Assembly (NCBI RefSeq): GCF_000002875.2
Contig: NC_009389.2
Location: forward strand, 28,501-92,500
DNA from: Leishmania infantum JPCM5
Lineage: Eukaryota; Euglenozoa; Kinetoplastea; Trypanosomatida; Trypanosomatidae
DNA length: 64,000 nucleotides
Reading direction: 5' to 3'
The position numbers and the translations under genes are program-made. Below, piece after piece: positions 26,824-37,060 of the stretch; position 1 is the first letter of the stretch; every line of letters begins with the position of its first letter. The notes under the pieces were generated by a model. The model saw only the letters and a list, made by a program, of their open reading frames with translations. It ran no database searches and was not told where the DNA came from.

Positions 26824-27387
26824 TGCGCAGCAGCATGCGAGCAACCCCACTCCCATTCTCCCACAACATGTGCACACACACACAGAGACAGCGGGGCAGC
26901 CCTCCCCCCCCACACACACGCACTCCCCCTTCTCTTGTTCTTCTTTCCTCGTTTCGCATCTCTTTCTCGTGCGCTGGCGCCGGCCTCCTGCACGTCGCTC
27001 CCCTCCCCCTAACCTCTATTCTCTCTCGCCGGCCTCATTGCTTCTTACCCTTTTCCGATCCTTGCTCGCGTGGGTGGCCACTGCCATAGTCCCGCAGCGC
27101 AGACACACGTGTTTACACGGCGGAGGCATCCCTCTCCATCACTTCTTTTCTCCTAAAGCCACTCACCAGGTCGCACACCGCCCACCCCCTCCCCACCACC
27201 GGCCACCCTTCCGGGCGCAGCTGTGTGGGGTGGGGGTGTGCTCGACCGCGTTCCTGGCAGCTCACTCGCATGTGTACAGCCACTCCCACCACTAAAGCTC
27301 TCTTCTGCGCACACACTCCACCTCCTCGCCCCACGCCGCGACCGCGGCGGTCGGCTGAGCACGAGTGCAGCGCGCGCCTGCGCTGCT
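26093..27387 (+). repeat. 1,295-bp block, copy 1 (gene 3' half plus 3' flank)
   Basis: Appears identical to 29162-30456 (offset 3,069). It covers the last 242 codons of the gene at 25303 and about 560 bases of 3' flank. Divergence is abrupt at both ends. Confidence 0.95.
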
Positions 27388-27762
27388 CGCCGTCGGCATT
27401 GCTGCGCTCCCCTTCCCCACATGCGGCAATCACCAACACCGCAGAGTTCCTGTCATCCCTTCTCTCCCACCCTCGCGTCCCCTGCTTATCTACCCCACCT
27501 CCCTCTCGCACTGCCCCGGCCCCTCTCCCCGCCCTCCCACCACCACCCACCCACACACGCACACACACTCCTCTGTCCAGCCACGCACACGTGCAGTAGC
27601 ACGAGGCTCCCCATCCTTCCCCCTACCCACACCCACACACACACGCACACACACCTTCATCATAGCCCGCACCTTTCGCCGTTTCGCCCGCTCTCTCCTT
27701 TCCGTGCGTGTGTGCCTCAGTCTGTTGCTCCGCCCGTCTCCCTTCTCCCCACTGTTCGCCTC
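26824..27762. other. Spacer made of a duplicated 3' flank and a duplicated 5' flank
   Basis: No supported gene. Positions 26824-27387 are the duplicated 3' flank and 27438-27756 the duplicated 5' flank. Only about 50 bases between them are private. CA and C/T tracts are abundant. Confidence 0.6.
27438..27756 (+). repeat. 319-bp 5'-flank block, copy 2
   Basis: Copy of 24934-25252 placed immediately before the ATG at 27763. Its conservation suggests shared trans-splicing and translational control of the two genes. Confidence 0.92.
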
Positions 27763-29892
27763 ATGCACAGCGCTCGCGGCGGCTCTCTCGCGGTGGCCGC
27801 CGTGGCGGTTTGCCTGGCAGTGCTCGCCATGGTCGGCACGTGTGTGTTCGACTCGCAGGAGATCGGCGGCAGCTCCTTCACCTTTGCCGGGTGGTCGTCC
27901 GCCAGCAAGGAGGAATCCTACCAGAGTTGTACCCTGACCGAGAAGGCATTCAGAATTCAAGGCGCTGCAAGCTCTCTGTCGGACGACGCCACGCTGCCCG
28001 GCGGGATCCTGCGGTTCTCCACACTGCGTGTGTCGAACGGCTACATCGTCGTGGAGAAGTACTTTCCCCGGAACACGAACATCACCATCAAAGATGCCAG
28101 CGGCACCGTCGCTGCGGGGATGCCTTTCATCGACGCCAACACGGCGATATTCTCTGATCAGCTCAGCATCGTGGTCACCGACTCAACCCTCAGTTGGGCT
28201 GCCGCACGGTCGGGTCAGAGCATGGTGCGTGCACCCTTCACTATTCAGCTCTCCAGCTCTCTCTTCGTGCTCGGCAGCACCGTGGCGCAGGCCTCATCCG
28301 TGGTAGAGGTGACGGGACCGAGCAGCATCTCGCAGAAGTCTGCATTGGCTGTGGACTACGCCAAGTGCACCGGCTGTGCTCAGGGTCTGGTGTACTTCAC
28401 CGACTTTGTTAGGGTGTGGGACCGCAGCTTGCTTCGCGTCTCTCACTCCAGCGTCAAGGGCGCCGCCGGCAAGCCGCTGATCGGCATAGCACAGAGAGCA
28501 GGGGCCAGTCTAGCGGTGGAAAACAGTCTGTTCGTTGTCGAGAACGTGTCATCGCCCACCAGTAACCTCATCGACGCGCCCGTCAGCATGGGCACCGATG
28601 CGCAGATCACCCTACGCGCTGTGGCAGTGAAGAGCATTGGTGCCACGATGGCCGGCGGCGTCACTGCGCAACTCTTGACGGCAGACGACATCGCCCAACA
28701 AATTCCCTCCGTGTCCGTGGTGCCGGACACCAGCTGCGCTGCGGCCTGCGTCCCCACGGCCACGGTCGACTCCCGCTGCAAGTGCACCTGCAATGCTGAC
28801 ATGCCGAACATGAACTTCTGCACGGCCATGAAGGACCCCTACACAAACTACGCCTACCTCGGCTGCTCGGTGGGCTGCACAACGTGCTTCAACGAGACGG
28901 CCTGCCTCGAGTGCAGGCCGAGCTACGAGATGCTGCCCAGCATGACATGCTCGCTAACCGGACTTCAGTGCACAGACCCGAACTGCAAAACCTGCACAAC
29001 TTACGGCCAGTGCACCGACTGCAACGACGGCTACGGTCTCACCTCCTCCAGCGCTTGCGTGCGCTGCAGTGTAGCGGGCTGCAAGAGCTGCCCCGTTGAC
29101 GCTAACGTCTGCGAAGTGTGTCTCGGCGGCAGCGAGCCGGTCAACAATATGTGCCCCTGCACCGACGCCAACTGCGCCAGCTGCCCCAGCGACGCGGGCA
29201 CGTGCACTCAGTGCGCGAACGGCTACGGTCTCGTGGACGGCGCCTGTGTGAGGTGCCAGGTGCCCAACTGCTTCAGCTGCGACAGCGACGCGAATAAGTG
29301 CGCACAATGTGCGCCGAACTACTACCTCACCCCGCTCTTGACCTGCTCCCCGGTGGCCTGCAACATCGAGCACTGCATGCAGTGCGATCCACAGACGCCG
29401 TCGCGCTGCCAGGAGTGCGTGGCCCCCTACGTGGTCGACAGCTATGACGGCCTCTGCAGGCTCTCCGACGCCTGCTCCGTGCCCAACTGCAAGAAGTGCG
29501 AGACCGAAACCTCCAGGCTCTGCGCCGAGTGCGACACCGGCTACACTCTCACCGCCGACGCGACGAGCTGCAGCAGTCCGACCACGCAGCCGTGCGATGT
29601 GGAGCACTGCAACACGTGTGTGAACGGCGACAGCACCCGCTGTGCCTACTGCAACACCGGCTACTACGTCTCCGATGGCAAGTGCAAGACCATGCAGGGC
29701 TGCTACGTTTCCAACTGCGCACAGTGCATGCTGCTTGACAGCACCAAGTGCTCCACGTGCATGAAAGGATACCTGCTCACGTCGTCCTACGGTTGCGTCT
29801 CGCAGAAAGTCATCAACGGCGTGGCCGCGCCCTACTCTCTGTGGGTGGCCGCCGCCGTGCTCCTCGCCTCTGTTGTCACGCACATAGCATAG
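27763..29892 (+). CDS. Surface antigen-like protein, beta-helix domain fused to Cys-rich repeats
   Basis: A 709-residue predicted surface protein. The signal peptide is about residues 1-27. Residues of about 30-325 form a beta-helix-like domain related to that of the gene at 21665: compare LAVDYAKCTGCAQGLVYF here with LTVDYGRCERCSSALVSI there. After a short Cys motif (about 325-350), Cys-rich modules run to about residue 680, followed by a GPI-type C-terminus. Residues 468-709 are identical to the C-terminus of the gene at 25303, and the 5' flank is also shared with that gene, while the first 467 residues are different. The gene is therefore a mosaic: a beta-helix N-terminus joined to a shared Cys-rich C-terminus. 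The start at 27763 is the first ATG after the conserved leader and gives a good signal peptide. Confidence 0.88.
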   Translation: MHSARGGSLAVAAVAVCLAVLAMVGTCVFDSQEIGGSSFTFAGWSSASKEESYQSCTLTEKAFRIQGAASSLSDDATLPGGILRFSTLRVSNGYIVVEKYFPRNTNITIKDASGTVAAGMPFIDANTAIFSDQLSIVVTDSTLSWAAARSGQSMVRAPFTIQLSSSLFVLGSTVAQASSVVEVTGPSSISQKSALAVDYAKCTGCAQGLVYFTDFVRVWDRSLLRVSHSSVKGAAGKPLIGIAQRAGASLAVENSLFVVENVSSPTSNLIDAPVSMGTDAQITLRAVAVKSIGATMAGGVTAQLLTADDIAQQIPSVSVVPDTSCAAACVPTATVDSRCKCTCNADMPNMNFCTAMKDPYTNYAYLGCSVGCTTCFNETACLECRPSYEMLPSMTCSLTGLQCTDPNCKTCTTYGQCTDCNDGYGLTSSSACVRCSVAGCKSCPVDANVCEVCLGGSEPVNNMCPCTDANCASCPSDAGTCTQCANGYGLVDGACVRCQVPNCFSCDSDANKCAQCAPNYYLTPLLTCSPVACNIEHCMQCDPQTPSRCQECVAPYVVDSYDGLCRLSDACSVPNCKKCETETSRLCAECDTGYTLTADATSCSSPTTQPCDVEHCNTCVNGDSTRCAYCNTGYYVSDGKCKTMQGCYVSNCAQCMLLDSTKCSTCMKGYLLTSSYGCVSQKVINGVAAPYSLWVAAAVLLASVVTHIA

Positions 29893-30456
29893 TGCGCAGC
29901 AGCATGCGAGCAACCCCACTCCCATTCTCCCACAACATGTGCACACACACACAGAGACAGCGGGGCAGCCCTCCCCCCCCACACACACGCACTCCCCCTT
30001 CTCTTGTTCTTCTTTCCTCGTTTCGCATCTCTTTCTCGTGCGCTGGCGCCGGCCTCCTGCACGTCGCTCCCCTCCCCCTAACCTCTATTCTCTCTCGCCG
30101 GCCTCATTGCTTCTTACCCTTTTCCGATCCTTGCTCGCGTGGGTGGCCACTGCCATAGTCCCGCAGCGCAGACACACGTGTTTACACGGCGGAGGCATCC
30201 CTCTCCATCACTTCTTTTCTCCTAAAGCCACTCACCAGGTCGCACACCGCCCACCCCCTCCCCACCACCGGCCACCCTTCCGGGCGCAGCTGTGTGGGGT
30301 GGGGGTGTGCTCGACCGCGTTCCTGGCAGCTCACTCGCATGTGTACAGCCACTCCCACCACTAAAGCTCTCTTCTGCGCACACACTCCACCTCCTCGCCC
30401 CACGCCGCGACCGCGGCGGTCGGCTGAGCACGAGTGCAGCGCGCGCCTGCGCTGCT
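29162..30456 (+). repeat. 1,295-bp block, copy 2
   Basis: Copy of 26093-27387. It includes the last 242 codons of the gene at 27763 and the same 3' flank. The junction upstream lies inside a Cys-repeat module (ACC here against GCC at the preceding codon). Confidence 0.95.
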
Positions 30457-30971
30457 GGTTGGTACGACAGCCTCGTGTAGAGGTGGGGACAGATTTGGTG
30501 GGCAAAAGAGTCGGCGTCACCGCTGAGTCCTCCCTTAGGGTAGCAGCCGCGCCTCCACCACGACCCACCCGCAGTACCGGAGGTCACTGCGGCTCCCCCT
30601 CCCCCTTGCTAGAAGCGCCGCCTTTTGTGGGTCTGTGTTGCTTCCACATTGTTGTTTACCTCTCACCTTTTCCACACGTTCTTCTGCTCTCGCGCGTACA
30701 ACCACCTCTCTCTCACACGCACGTGCATACGCACACTTTCTACCACGCGTGCGGATGTGGCGTCGTGGTGGTGGGATGGTTACCTCAAACGGTGTGTGTG
30801 AGTGTGTGTGTGTGTGTGTGTGTCTGCGGCAATCGGAAGTGAAGCCGCAGTCCGTAAACACTCGCCGTGCCCCCTCCCTCCCACACACGCACACACGCGC
30901 GTGCATACCCCTTTTCTCCTCCCCAGCCAGCTCACCTTCACTCTGTCTCCCGCCTCACCCCTTCAGCAAAG
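29893..30971. other. Spacer, first half duplicated
   Basis: No supported gene. It is a duplicated 3' flank up to 30456, then unique sequence with a TG microsatellite at about 30790-30822 and C/T-rich leader sequence (about 30870-30965) before the next ATG. Confidence 0.5.
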
Positions 30972-31520
30972 ATGAGCGTGAAGCACCTGCTGATGGCCGC
31001 AGTGCTGGCAGCCGTCGCATGCTCGGTGGTCATGGCGTCGGATGCCTCGAGCTTGTCGTCCCCAAGCGCCCCAGCTCGCGGATCGATCTCCCTTGCGACC
31101 ATGCGGACAGTGCCGTCCAGCAAGAGCAGCAGCAACTCGTCGAGTGCAACTGGCGCCAATGAGACGGCGTCTACCACCTTCACCACAACGAACACCGTGA
31201 GCACAGCGGCATCTTCGTGCGCCGTTTCGAACTGCGCCGCCTGCTCGAGCACGAACCCGAATGTCTGCACGACGTGCAGTCCCGGCTACGCCGTCGACCG
31301 CCTTGGCCAGTGCATGGTTGTCGGCTCCTGCAACGTCGCCCACTGCGTCACGTGCCACACAAACGACAACGCGCGTTGCTTGAGCTGCGCCTCGGGCTAC
31401 ATGCCGACGGCCTCGTTCAAGTGCGTCCCAGAGCAATCTAGAAATGCGGCCTTCCGCACTTCCTCCCTGGTCGTCTCTGTCGGTGTGGCATTGGTGGGCA
31501 CTGCACTGACCATGGCCTAA
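30972..31520 (+). CDS. Short Ser/Thr-rich, Cys-rich GPI-type surface protein
   Basis: A 182-residue member of the local surface family. The signal peptide is about residues 1-22. A Ser/Thr-rich stalk (about 23-80) has possible N-glycosylation sites (NSS, NET). Two compact Cys-rich modules (about 81-151) each show C-x2-C-x2-C...C-x2-C-x2-GY. The hydrophobic tail (about 162-182) follows RNAAFRTS and fits a GPI signal. The same two-module C-terminal layout, including the VVGSCNVAHCVTCH-type phrase, is found in the gene at 33543. The start is the ATG at 30972; upstream in-frame codons are leader sequence. It is smaller than its neighbours and resembles a stalked mini-antigen. Confidence 0.82.
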   Translation: MSVKHLLMAAVLAAVACSVVMASDASSLSSPSAPARGSISLATMRTVPSSKSSSNSSSATGANETASTTFTTTNTVSTAASSCAVSNCAACSSTNPNVCTTCSPGYAVDRLGQCMVVGSCNVAHCVTCHTNDNARCLSCASGYMPTASFKCVPEQSRNAAFRTSSLVVSVGVALVGTALTMA

Positions 31521-33542
31521 AATACGGCATGCCCCGATTCAAGGACCTAGTGGCACACATACCAGGAGATGCCTGGTTGACGGCCTGTCAAGTGTCGGCA
31601 TCGACGGCTATGTCCAGCCTCCACCCTGCTCCCCTCTTCTCTCTCCCACATATGCATGCACAAATGTTGATGTCCTCACCTCTGTTTCTCTCCTCTCTCT
31701 CTGAGTGCTGTGTGTGTGTGTAACGTGCGTCCCGCCTCCCCTCCTCAGACAGTTTTTTTTTTTTATCTTGTTCGGCCAATGTGCATATTGTCGTCATGCG
31801 CAGTGCCCCTCCCTCCCTTGATCGCCCCTCCCTCTGTCTCTGTCTCGCGTCACCTCACTGATCAACGCCTCCCTGCCTTGAGTCGCGTGTATTCCCAACA
31901 CAGCATGCGCCGACGCAGAGACAGACAGAGACAGAGGGAGGGGCGAGCACGTGCGCTTATGTCGTTTCTCTCCCGGCGCGCCGCGGTCGGCCCGTGGCTT
32001 GAGGAAATCGAGAGGGGGGAATGGGGACTGGCGATACCATTGTGGCCCATGTGCACGTGCATGTGTGCGTACGCGTGCGTGTGTGTGTTCTCTCTTCTCT
32101 TTGCTCTGGCCGAGTGGCCGGGTGGGCCTCTCTGTGCGTTGAATCCGTTTTATGTGCACAGCCCGTTTCTTTTCCGTTTTTATTGTTGTTTTTCCCGAGG
32201 TGAGGCGTGGATGGGGATGGGGATGCGGAGGAGGAGGGAGAGGATCGTCAATGGAGGTGACCGTTGGGTCCGCCCGCCCGCCCGTCCGTCCCTGCGTGTG
32301 CGCAGGGCGGAGGGCATTCTCCTCACCGCCACCACCTCTCTCTCTGTGACTTGTGCCCCTCATGGGGTCTTTTCTTTCGTTTTTGCCTAAGCATATACAC
32401 GTGTGTGCCTGCGTGCGTACGCGTGCGTCTCCGCCATTTCTACGCATGGGCCTCTCCCCCACCCTCTTCCCTCCCCCTCCCACTCCCTACCTGACTCTCT
32501 CAGGCAGGAGCACCAACAGTAGAGTCTGTATCTGCCGCTGTGATTGCGTGATCGAGCGCTGCTATCCCCCCACCCCCTCGCTCGCTCTCCCAGACAACCA
32601 CGCATACCATCGGCCATCCCTCTGTGCTGCCGTGTGTCTGTGTGTTTGTGTGTGCCGCTGCTCTCACACTGGAGAGGGCTGCTCGGCAGTGGTGGCAGCA
32701 AACTGCAAGCGGTGCTGAAGAAGACGAAGATGTAAAGGGAGCGGAGAGGCGCGACACACAGGGCTATGGAAGCAGGGCGGTCGTCACAAGGTCAGCACTG
32801 ATCCTGTGTATGTGCGTGTTTGCGTCTGCCCGCGTCCCTGTGAGGGGGACAGAGAGGGGGCATGAGGTGCGCCCATGACAACGCAGAAAATGACCTTGGA
32901 GAGCGCGAGCGAGGGAGCGGGCAGGTCCTTCGCGGTTTATCAGGGAAGGCTCGAGCACGATACGTAGGGCAGACGGAGGAGGGGGAAGGAAAACGTCAGA
33001 GAAGGAGGGAAGTCGGATCGGGTGTCGTGGAGGCACACACACACACACACGCGCACCACAGCCGCCTCTCTACCTCCGTCGCATGTTGCTCCTTGGCTCT
33101 CTCATCCGTCCATCGCCGATTCCCTCAAGACGTTACCCGCGTGGGGATGTGTGCGCGTGTGTCGTAGTCTGCAAGTGTTACGCGCACCCCCTCCCCTCAG
33201 CTCCCCTTGCTTCCCACAAGAGGAAACGTCGCGGTGTTTATGCCGCCGCCTTGCTCTATGGCGAAGGCGTGAAGGGAACGAACCAATATTCTCGGCCTGT
33301 GCCGCTATGATATCCTTCCCTTCTCTCCCTCTCACTCTCTACCTACTCACTCCCGTCCTCAACATGCTCACGGAACGCGTTCCTGTTCGTGGGTCTGCGT
33401 CAGTGTACGAGCACGCCACACGCGTCATCCCACTCCCTCGCCTCCCATCATCAGCCCTCCCCCCCCTCCCCCAGAACATTACCTCACACGCCTGCAGCAC
33501 TGGCACAGGCGCACCTCGTTCATATTCCCCTCTCCACGAATC
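31521..33542. other. 2-kb spacer
   Basis: No supported gene. It contains a T12 run at 31753-31764, TG and AC microsatellites (about 31710-31722 and 33032-33050), G-rich patches near 32210-32240, and a pyrimidine leader at about 33440-33540. ORFs of 200-230 residues here have simple His/Thr/Ser/Pro composition and are compositional. Confidence 0.45.
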
Positions 33543-34415
33543 ATGTCTGCCTTTGACTTCCGCAGCAGTCCCCACAAGCGCGGCGCCGCCGCCGTTCTTC
33601 TGCTGTTCGCCATCGCCGCTGTAGCCCCCTTGACAGTGTCTGCACAGGCCATCGACGACTACCCTCCTGTTGCCTGTGACAGCACAGTGCCCAACTGCCT
33701 GGAATGCCGGAAAGTGGGGATGTTAAGCCTGTGCTCGAACTGCAAGGAAGGCTACTCGACCGCTGTCTCACCCATGACCCCCACCGAGTTCGGCAAGTGC
33801 AAGCCCTACGATCCGAGCACATGCCGCCTTGACAACTGTTTGCGCTGCGCCGCCGATGACAACACCAAGTGCGTGCAGTGCCCTGTCGGCTACCCGAACA
33901 TCAACACTTACCTCTGCGATGGGACCACGGCGGCCCCGACGACTGCGGCTCCGACAACGTCGGCCCCCTCCACCACCACCACCACCACCACCACGGCGTC
34001 CCCGACAACTGCGGCCCCCACAACTGCAGCCCCGACCACCACCACCACCACTACCACCACGGCGGTCCCGACAACTGCAGCTCCGACAACCTCAGCCCCC
34101 TCCACCGACTGCCAGGCCCCGTCGTGCGCCATCTGTGTGCCCGGCAACCAGTACACTTGCGCCGTGTGCGAGTCCGGCATGGTGCTGATGGCGTCCGGCC
34201 AGTGCATGGCCGCTGGCTCCTGCAGCATGACCAACTGCGCGCAGTGCTACCCGAACGACAGCAACCGCTGCTCCTCGTGCGAACCCGGCTACGCCCTCAC
34301 CGTCTCGTACACCTGCATCCCGCGCAAGTCAGGCAACTCGGCGGCTGCGCCGACGCCGGTGTTGGCGGCGCTGGTCATAGTGGCGGTTGCAGCGACCGTG
34401 GCGTATGTCATGTAG
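33543..34415 (+). CDS. Mucin-linked Cys-rich GPI-type surface protein
   Basis: A 290-residue member of the surface family. The signal sequence spans about residues 12-35 (hydrophobic GAAAVLLLFAIAAVAPLTVSA). A first Cys-rich region (about 45-125) is followed by a Thr/Pro/Ala mucin-like linker (about 128-188) of repeated TTAAPTT and poly-Thr runs, encoded by CCACCACC-type DNA that may vary in length. A second Cys-rich region (about 190-262) ends before a GPI-type hydrophobic tail (about 270-290, after SGNSAAAP). The linker is a likely target for O-linked or phosphoglycan modification. The second Cys region closely resembles that of the gene at 30972, so the two probably share an origin. Confidence 0.87.
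   Translation: MSAFDFRSSPHKRGAAAVLLLFAIAAVAPLTVSAQAIDDYPPVACDSTVPNCLECRKVGMLSLCSNCKEGYSTAVSPMTPTEFGKCKPYDPSTCRLDNCLRCAADDNTKCVQCPVGYPNINTYLCDGTTAAPTTAAPTTSAPSTTTTTTTTASPTTAAPTTAAPTTTTTTTTTAVPTTAAPTTSAPSTDCQAPSCAICVPGNQYTCAVCESGMVLMASGQCMAAGSCSMTNCAQCYPNDSNRCSSCEPGYALTVSYTCIPRKSGNSAAAPTPVLAALVIVAVAATVAYVM
33972..34064 (+). repeat. CCA/ACC-type triplet repeats encoding poly-Thr
   Basis: Two runs of ACC triplets (about 33972-33995 and 34036-34061) inside the gene at 33543, embedded in degenerate repeats of the TTAAPTT-coding unit. They are likely to vary in length between strains. Confidence 0.7.
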
Positions 34416-36995
34416 GGGTGCAGTGAAGTTGTGACGGGCCGCAATCGATGTAGCACGCACAAGACTCAGACACACACACAGGCACACAGACGTGCCTGTG
34501 AACCTCCCTCCAATCATTTCCAGCCCTAACCCCCGGCAAAGGTCTCTTGTTTGTTTCACTCTCTCTCGGCATCTAGACGCTCTCTCTTCCTGCCTGCCTG
34601 CCTTCGTGCACGCCTGCCATCCACGGTTCCCACGCGCACCCACACCCTCCTCCTCCTCCCTGCCTATTATGTGTATAATGCCCCCCCCCCCTCTCTACTC
34701 CTCACGCCCTCGCGTGCTCGCACGCACACCTCCAGTCACAGGAAAGGTATGCAGACTATGGGGCGTATAAATTCATTCTTGCGTGTATTCTCTTACTCGT
34801 GTGTGTGCGTGTCTTCATGCGCAGGCGGGTGTGCTTCACTCCGTTTCGCGATGGTGATCGCTGCTGTCGTTGCCCCCCCCTCTCTTCCCCTCCCTCTCCT
34901 CCCTCCACACACCTTTTCCTTCCTTGGATGCTCCTCTCTTCGTCACGGCGCCCCTGCCCACGCGCCTCGCCGCCCTACCATCGTCGACCGAACCAGGCGC
35001 ACAGGCATACGCATCTACCCACCCACCCTCACACAGACGCACACAACCACGCCTCGATGAAGAGACGGTGCACATGTCTGTACATGTTGTATTGCGTATT
35101 GCGTGCACGTGAGCGTGTGTTCGTGCGTGGATGGGCTTCGCTCTCTCTTCGGTAAGGGTGGGCGGAGGACGGCGGGACAAACAAGACGGCGCCAGCGGGT
35201 GAGGTATGCCTCTAACAGTGAAACAAAGGAAAACATGCAAGCTGCGGCGGTGACGACGCGTGGGCGTGTGGGTGTGGGTGGTGACGCGGAGAGCAGGAGG
35301 TAATTCTGGGATGGACACGTGGAGAGCACCTAAAGCGTATATGCATGTTTATACGTGTGAACACTCACAGGGAAAGACTGGAGTAGGCCTTCCTGTATTC
35401 TCTCCTCACCCTCTGTCTGTCTGACTGTCTGTTCGAGGATGTGTATGGGTGTGTACGTGTTCTGCAGTAGATAACCCGATGAAAGGGCAGGGCCCACTGT
35501 GCATGGATGGACAGATTCGTTGTTGTTGGGGATCGACGAAAAGGAGTGTGCGTGCGTGCAACATGGGGGTGCGTAGTCGAGTGATGTGGTGCTTGAACGC
35601 CGCCCTTCTCCCGCCACCACTCTCCCTCGAGCGTTGCACGTCGGCAACGCCCCACACTCACCTACCCCTACTCGACCTGCTCGCCCACTCTGCGCATGGC
35701 CCTCTCTCTCTGGCATATGCAGGCACATCCTCGCCCTCCCCTTTCCCCTCCTTGTGCAAAGCCTCGCATCTTTTCTTTTCCCGTCGTCGTGCCAGGGTAT
35801 GTCTATGCCCGTGCACGCGTTATGGAGAGGGGGAGGGGGTGGGGCGGTGTAATCTCTCTCTCATTCTGCTTTGGTATCCCTGCATCTCGGTGCTCCTCTC
35901 TTCTAATAGGTTGGCCTTCGCCTCTTCCACCCTTCCCCCACCCCCCCACCACCACCACCTACCTCTGAATGCTCACTGACACGCCACCGCTCACTCCCTT
36001 CTCCCACCCCCACCCCGTCATCATTGCTCGGGGTTGTGGCAGTAGGCGGCTCGATGAAGGCGTGGCTGCAAGCATTACCTACTCCCTTGTCTTCTCACTA
36101 CTCCTATCACCTTGTGCGTGTGTGTGTGTGTGCTCTCCTAACCTTCCAAAAAGAAACGCCTTGAAAGGCAGCAGCGGCGGGCGGGCCCGCACGCGACATC
36201 GCATTCATGGATTCATCCTTATGGTCTTCTCTTGCTTTCACGCACATCCTCACCCCCTCCTCCTCCCGAGCCGCCACCACCTCCGCAATGACGAAAAATG
36301 TGCTTAGCAACACCGTACCTTGTCATGGCGCTCCCTTCTTCCTCTTCCTTTTCTCATCCTCTCTTGTGTGGGTGTTGTCGCTTTCTACCTTGCTCAATTG
36401 AACAACGAATAGCAGGTCACAGTGATGATGTGCGTCTGTCTGTGTGTGTGGGGGGAGGGGGTTGAGCGAGTGAGGGGGGTACATGTCCACCCATCCCCCC
36501 GCCTTCCTTCCCTCCACTCCCTTCTTCTCTCCGTCTGTGTCGTTGATGATGTGCCACTTCGCACGAAGCCGAGGACACACACGCACACACGCAGAGAGAC
36601 GTTTATTCTCTCTCTTTGGACAGACAGACAAGACGTAAAAACGGAAAACAGACGAGGAAGTGGACGCCCATCAGCGCGACAGAGAGAGAGATCGACTGGC
36701 ATCGTGCTCGTCATCATCTCCCTCAGTCCCCAGTCCCGCACGCCTTTCGTGATGGGCATTCGGTTTTCATGTGTGAACGTGTCGCGGCGGGGGGTACAAG
36801 TATCCCCGCTCGTGCACATGCATGTGTATGAGCCCGTATGCTTGTGGTGTGAAGGAGCGGAGGAGGAAGTGGTTTGGGGTGGGGGTGGGCATCATGCCCC
36901 TTCCACCCCGCACCCCTCCTCTTCTGGTGCTCTCACACTCTTTCCCTTACGCTTCCCTGCTCTCTCTCTCTCTTTCCGTCTTTGTGCGTCATGCT

Positions 36996-37014
36996 GGGGT
37001 GGGGTGGGGTGGGG
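36996..37014 (+). other. G-quadruplex motif (four G4 runs with single-T loops)
   Basis: Four runs of four G separated by single T bases lie on the + (transcribed RNA) strand. Short loops of this kind give very stable parallel quadruplexes. It lies about 430 bases upstream of the ATG at 37443, either in the precursor spacer or in the 5' UTR, depending on the splice site. Confidence 0.8.
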
Positions 37015-37040
37015 TGGATGCCATGATGGCCCACGCACAT

Positions 37041-37060
37041 ACACACACACACACACACAC
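37041..37060 (+). repeat. AC microsatellite
   Basis: About ten AC units lying 27 bases after the G-quadruplex motif at 36996-37014. Confidence 0.85.

Noticed and set aside
25963..26919. Minus-strand ORF of 318 residues and its near copy at 28954-29988
   Set aside because: Both are antisense shadows of the Cys-rich repeats (Ala/Gly/Val-rich, no domain), duplicated only because the DNA block is duplicated.
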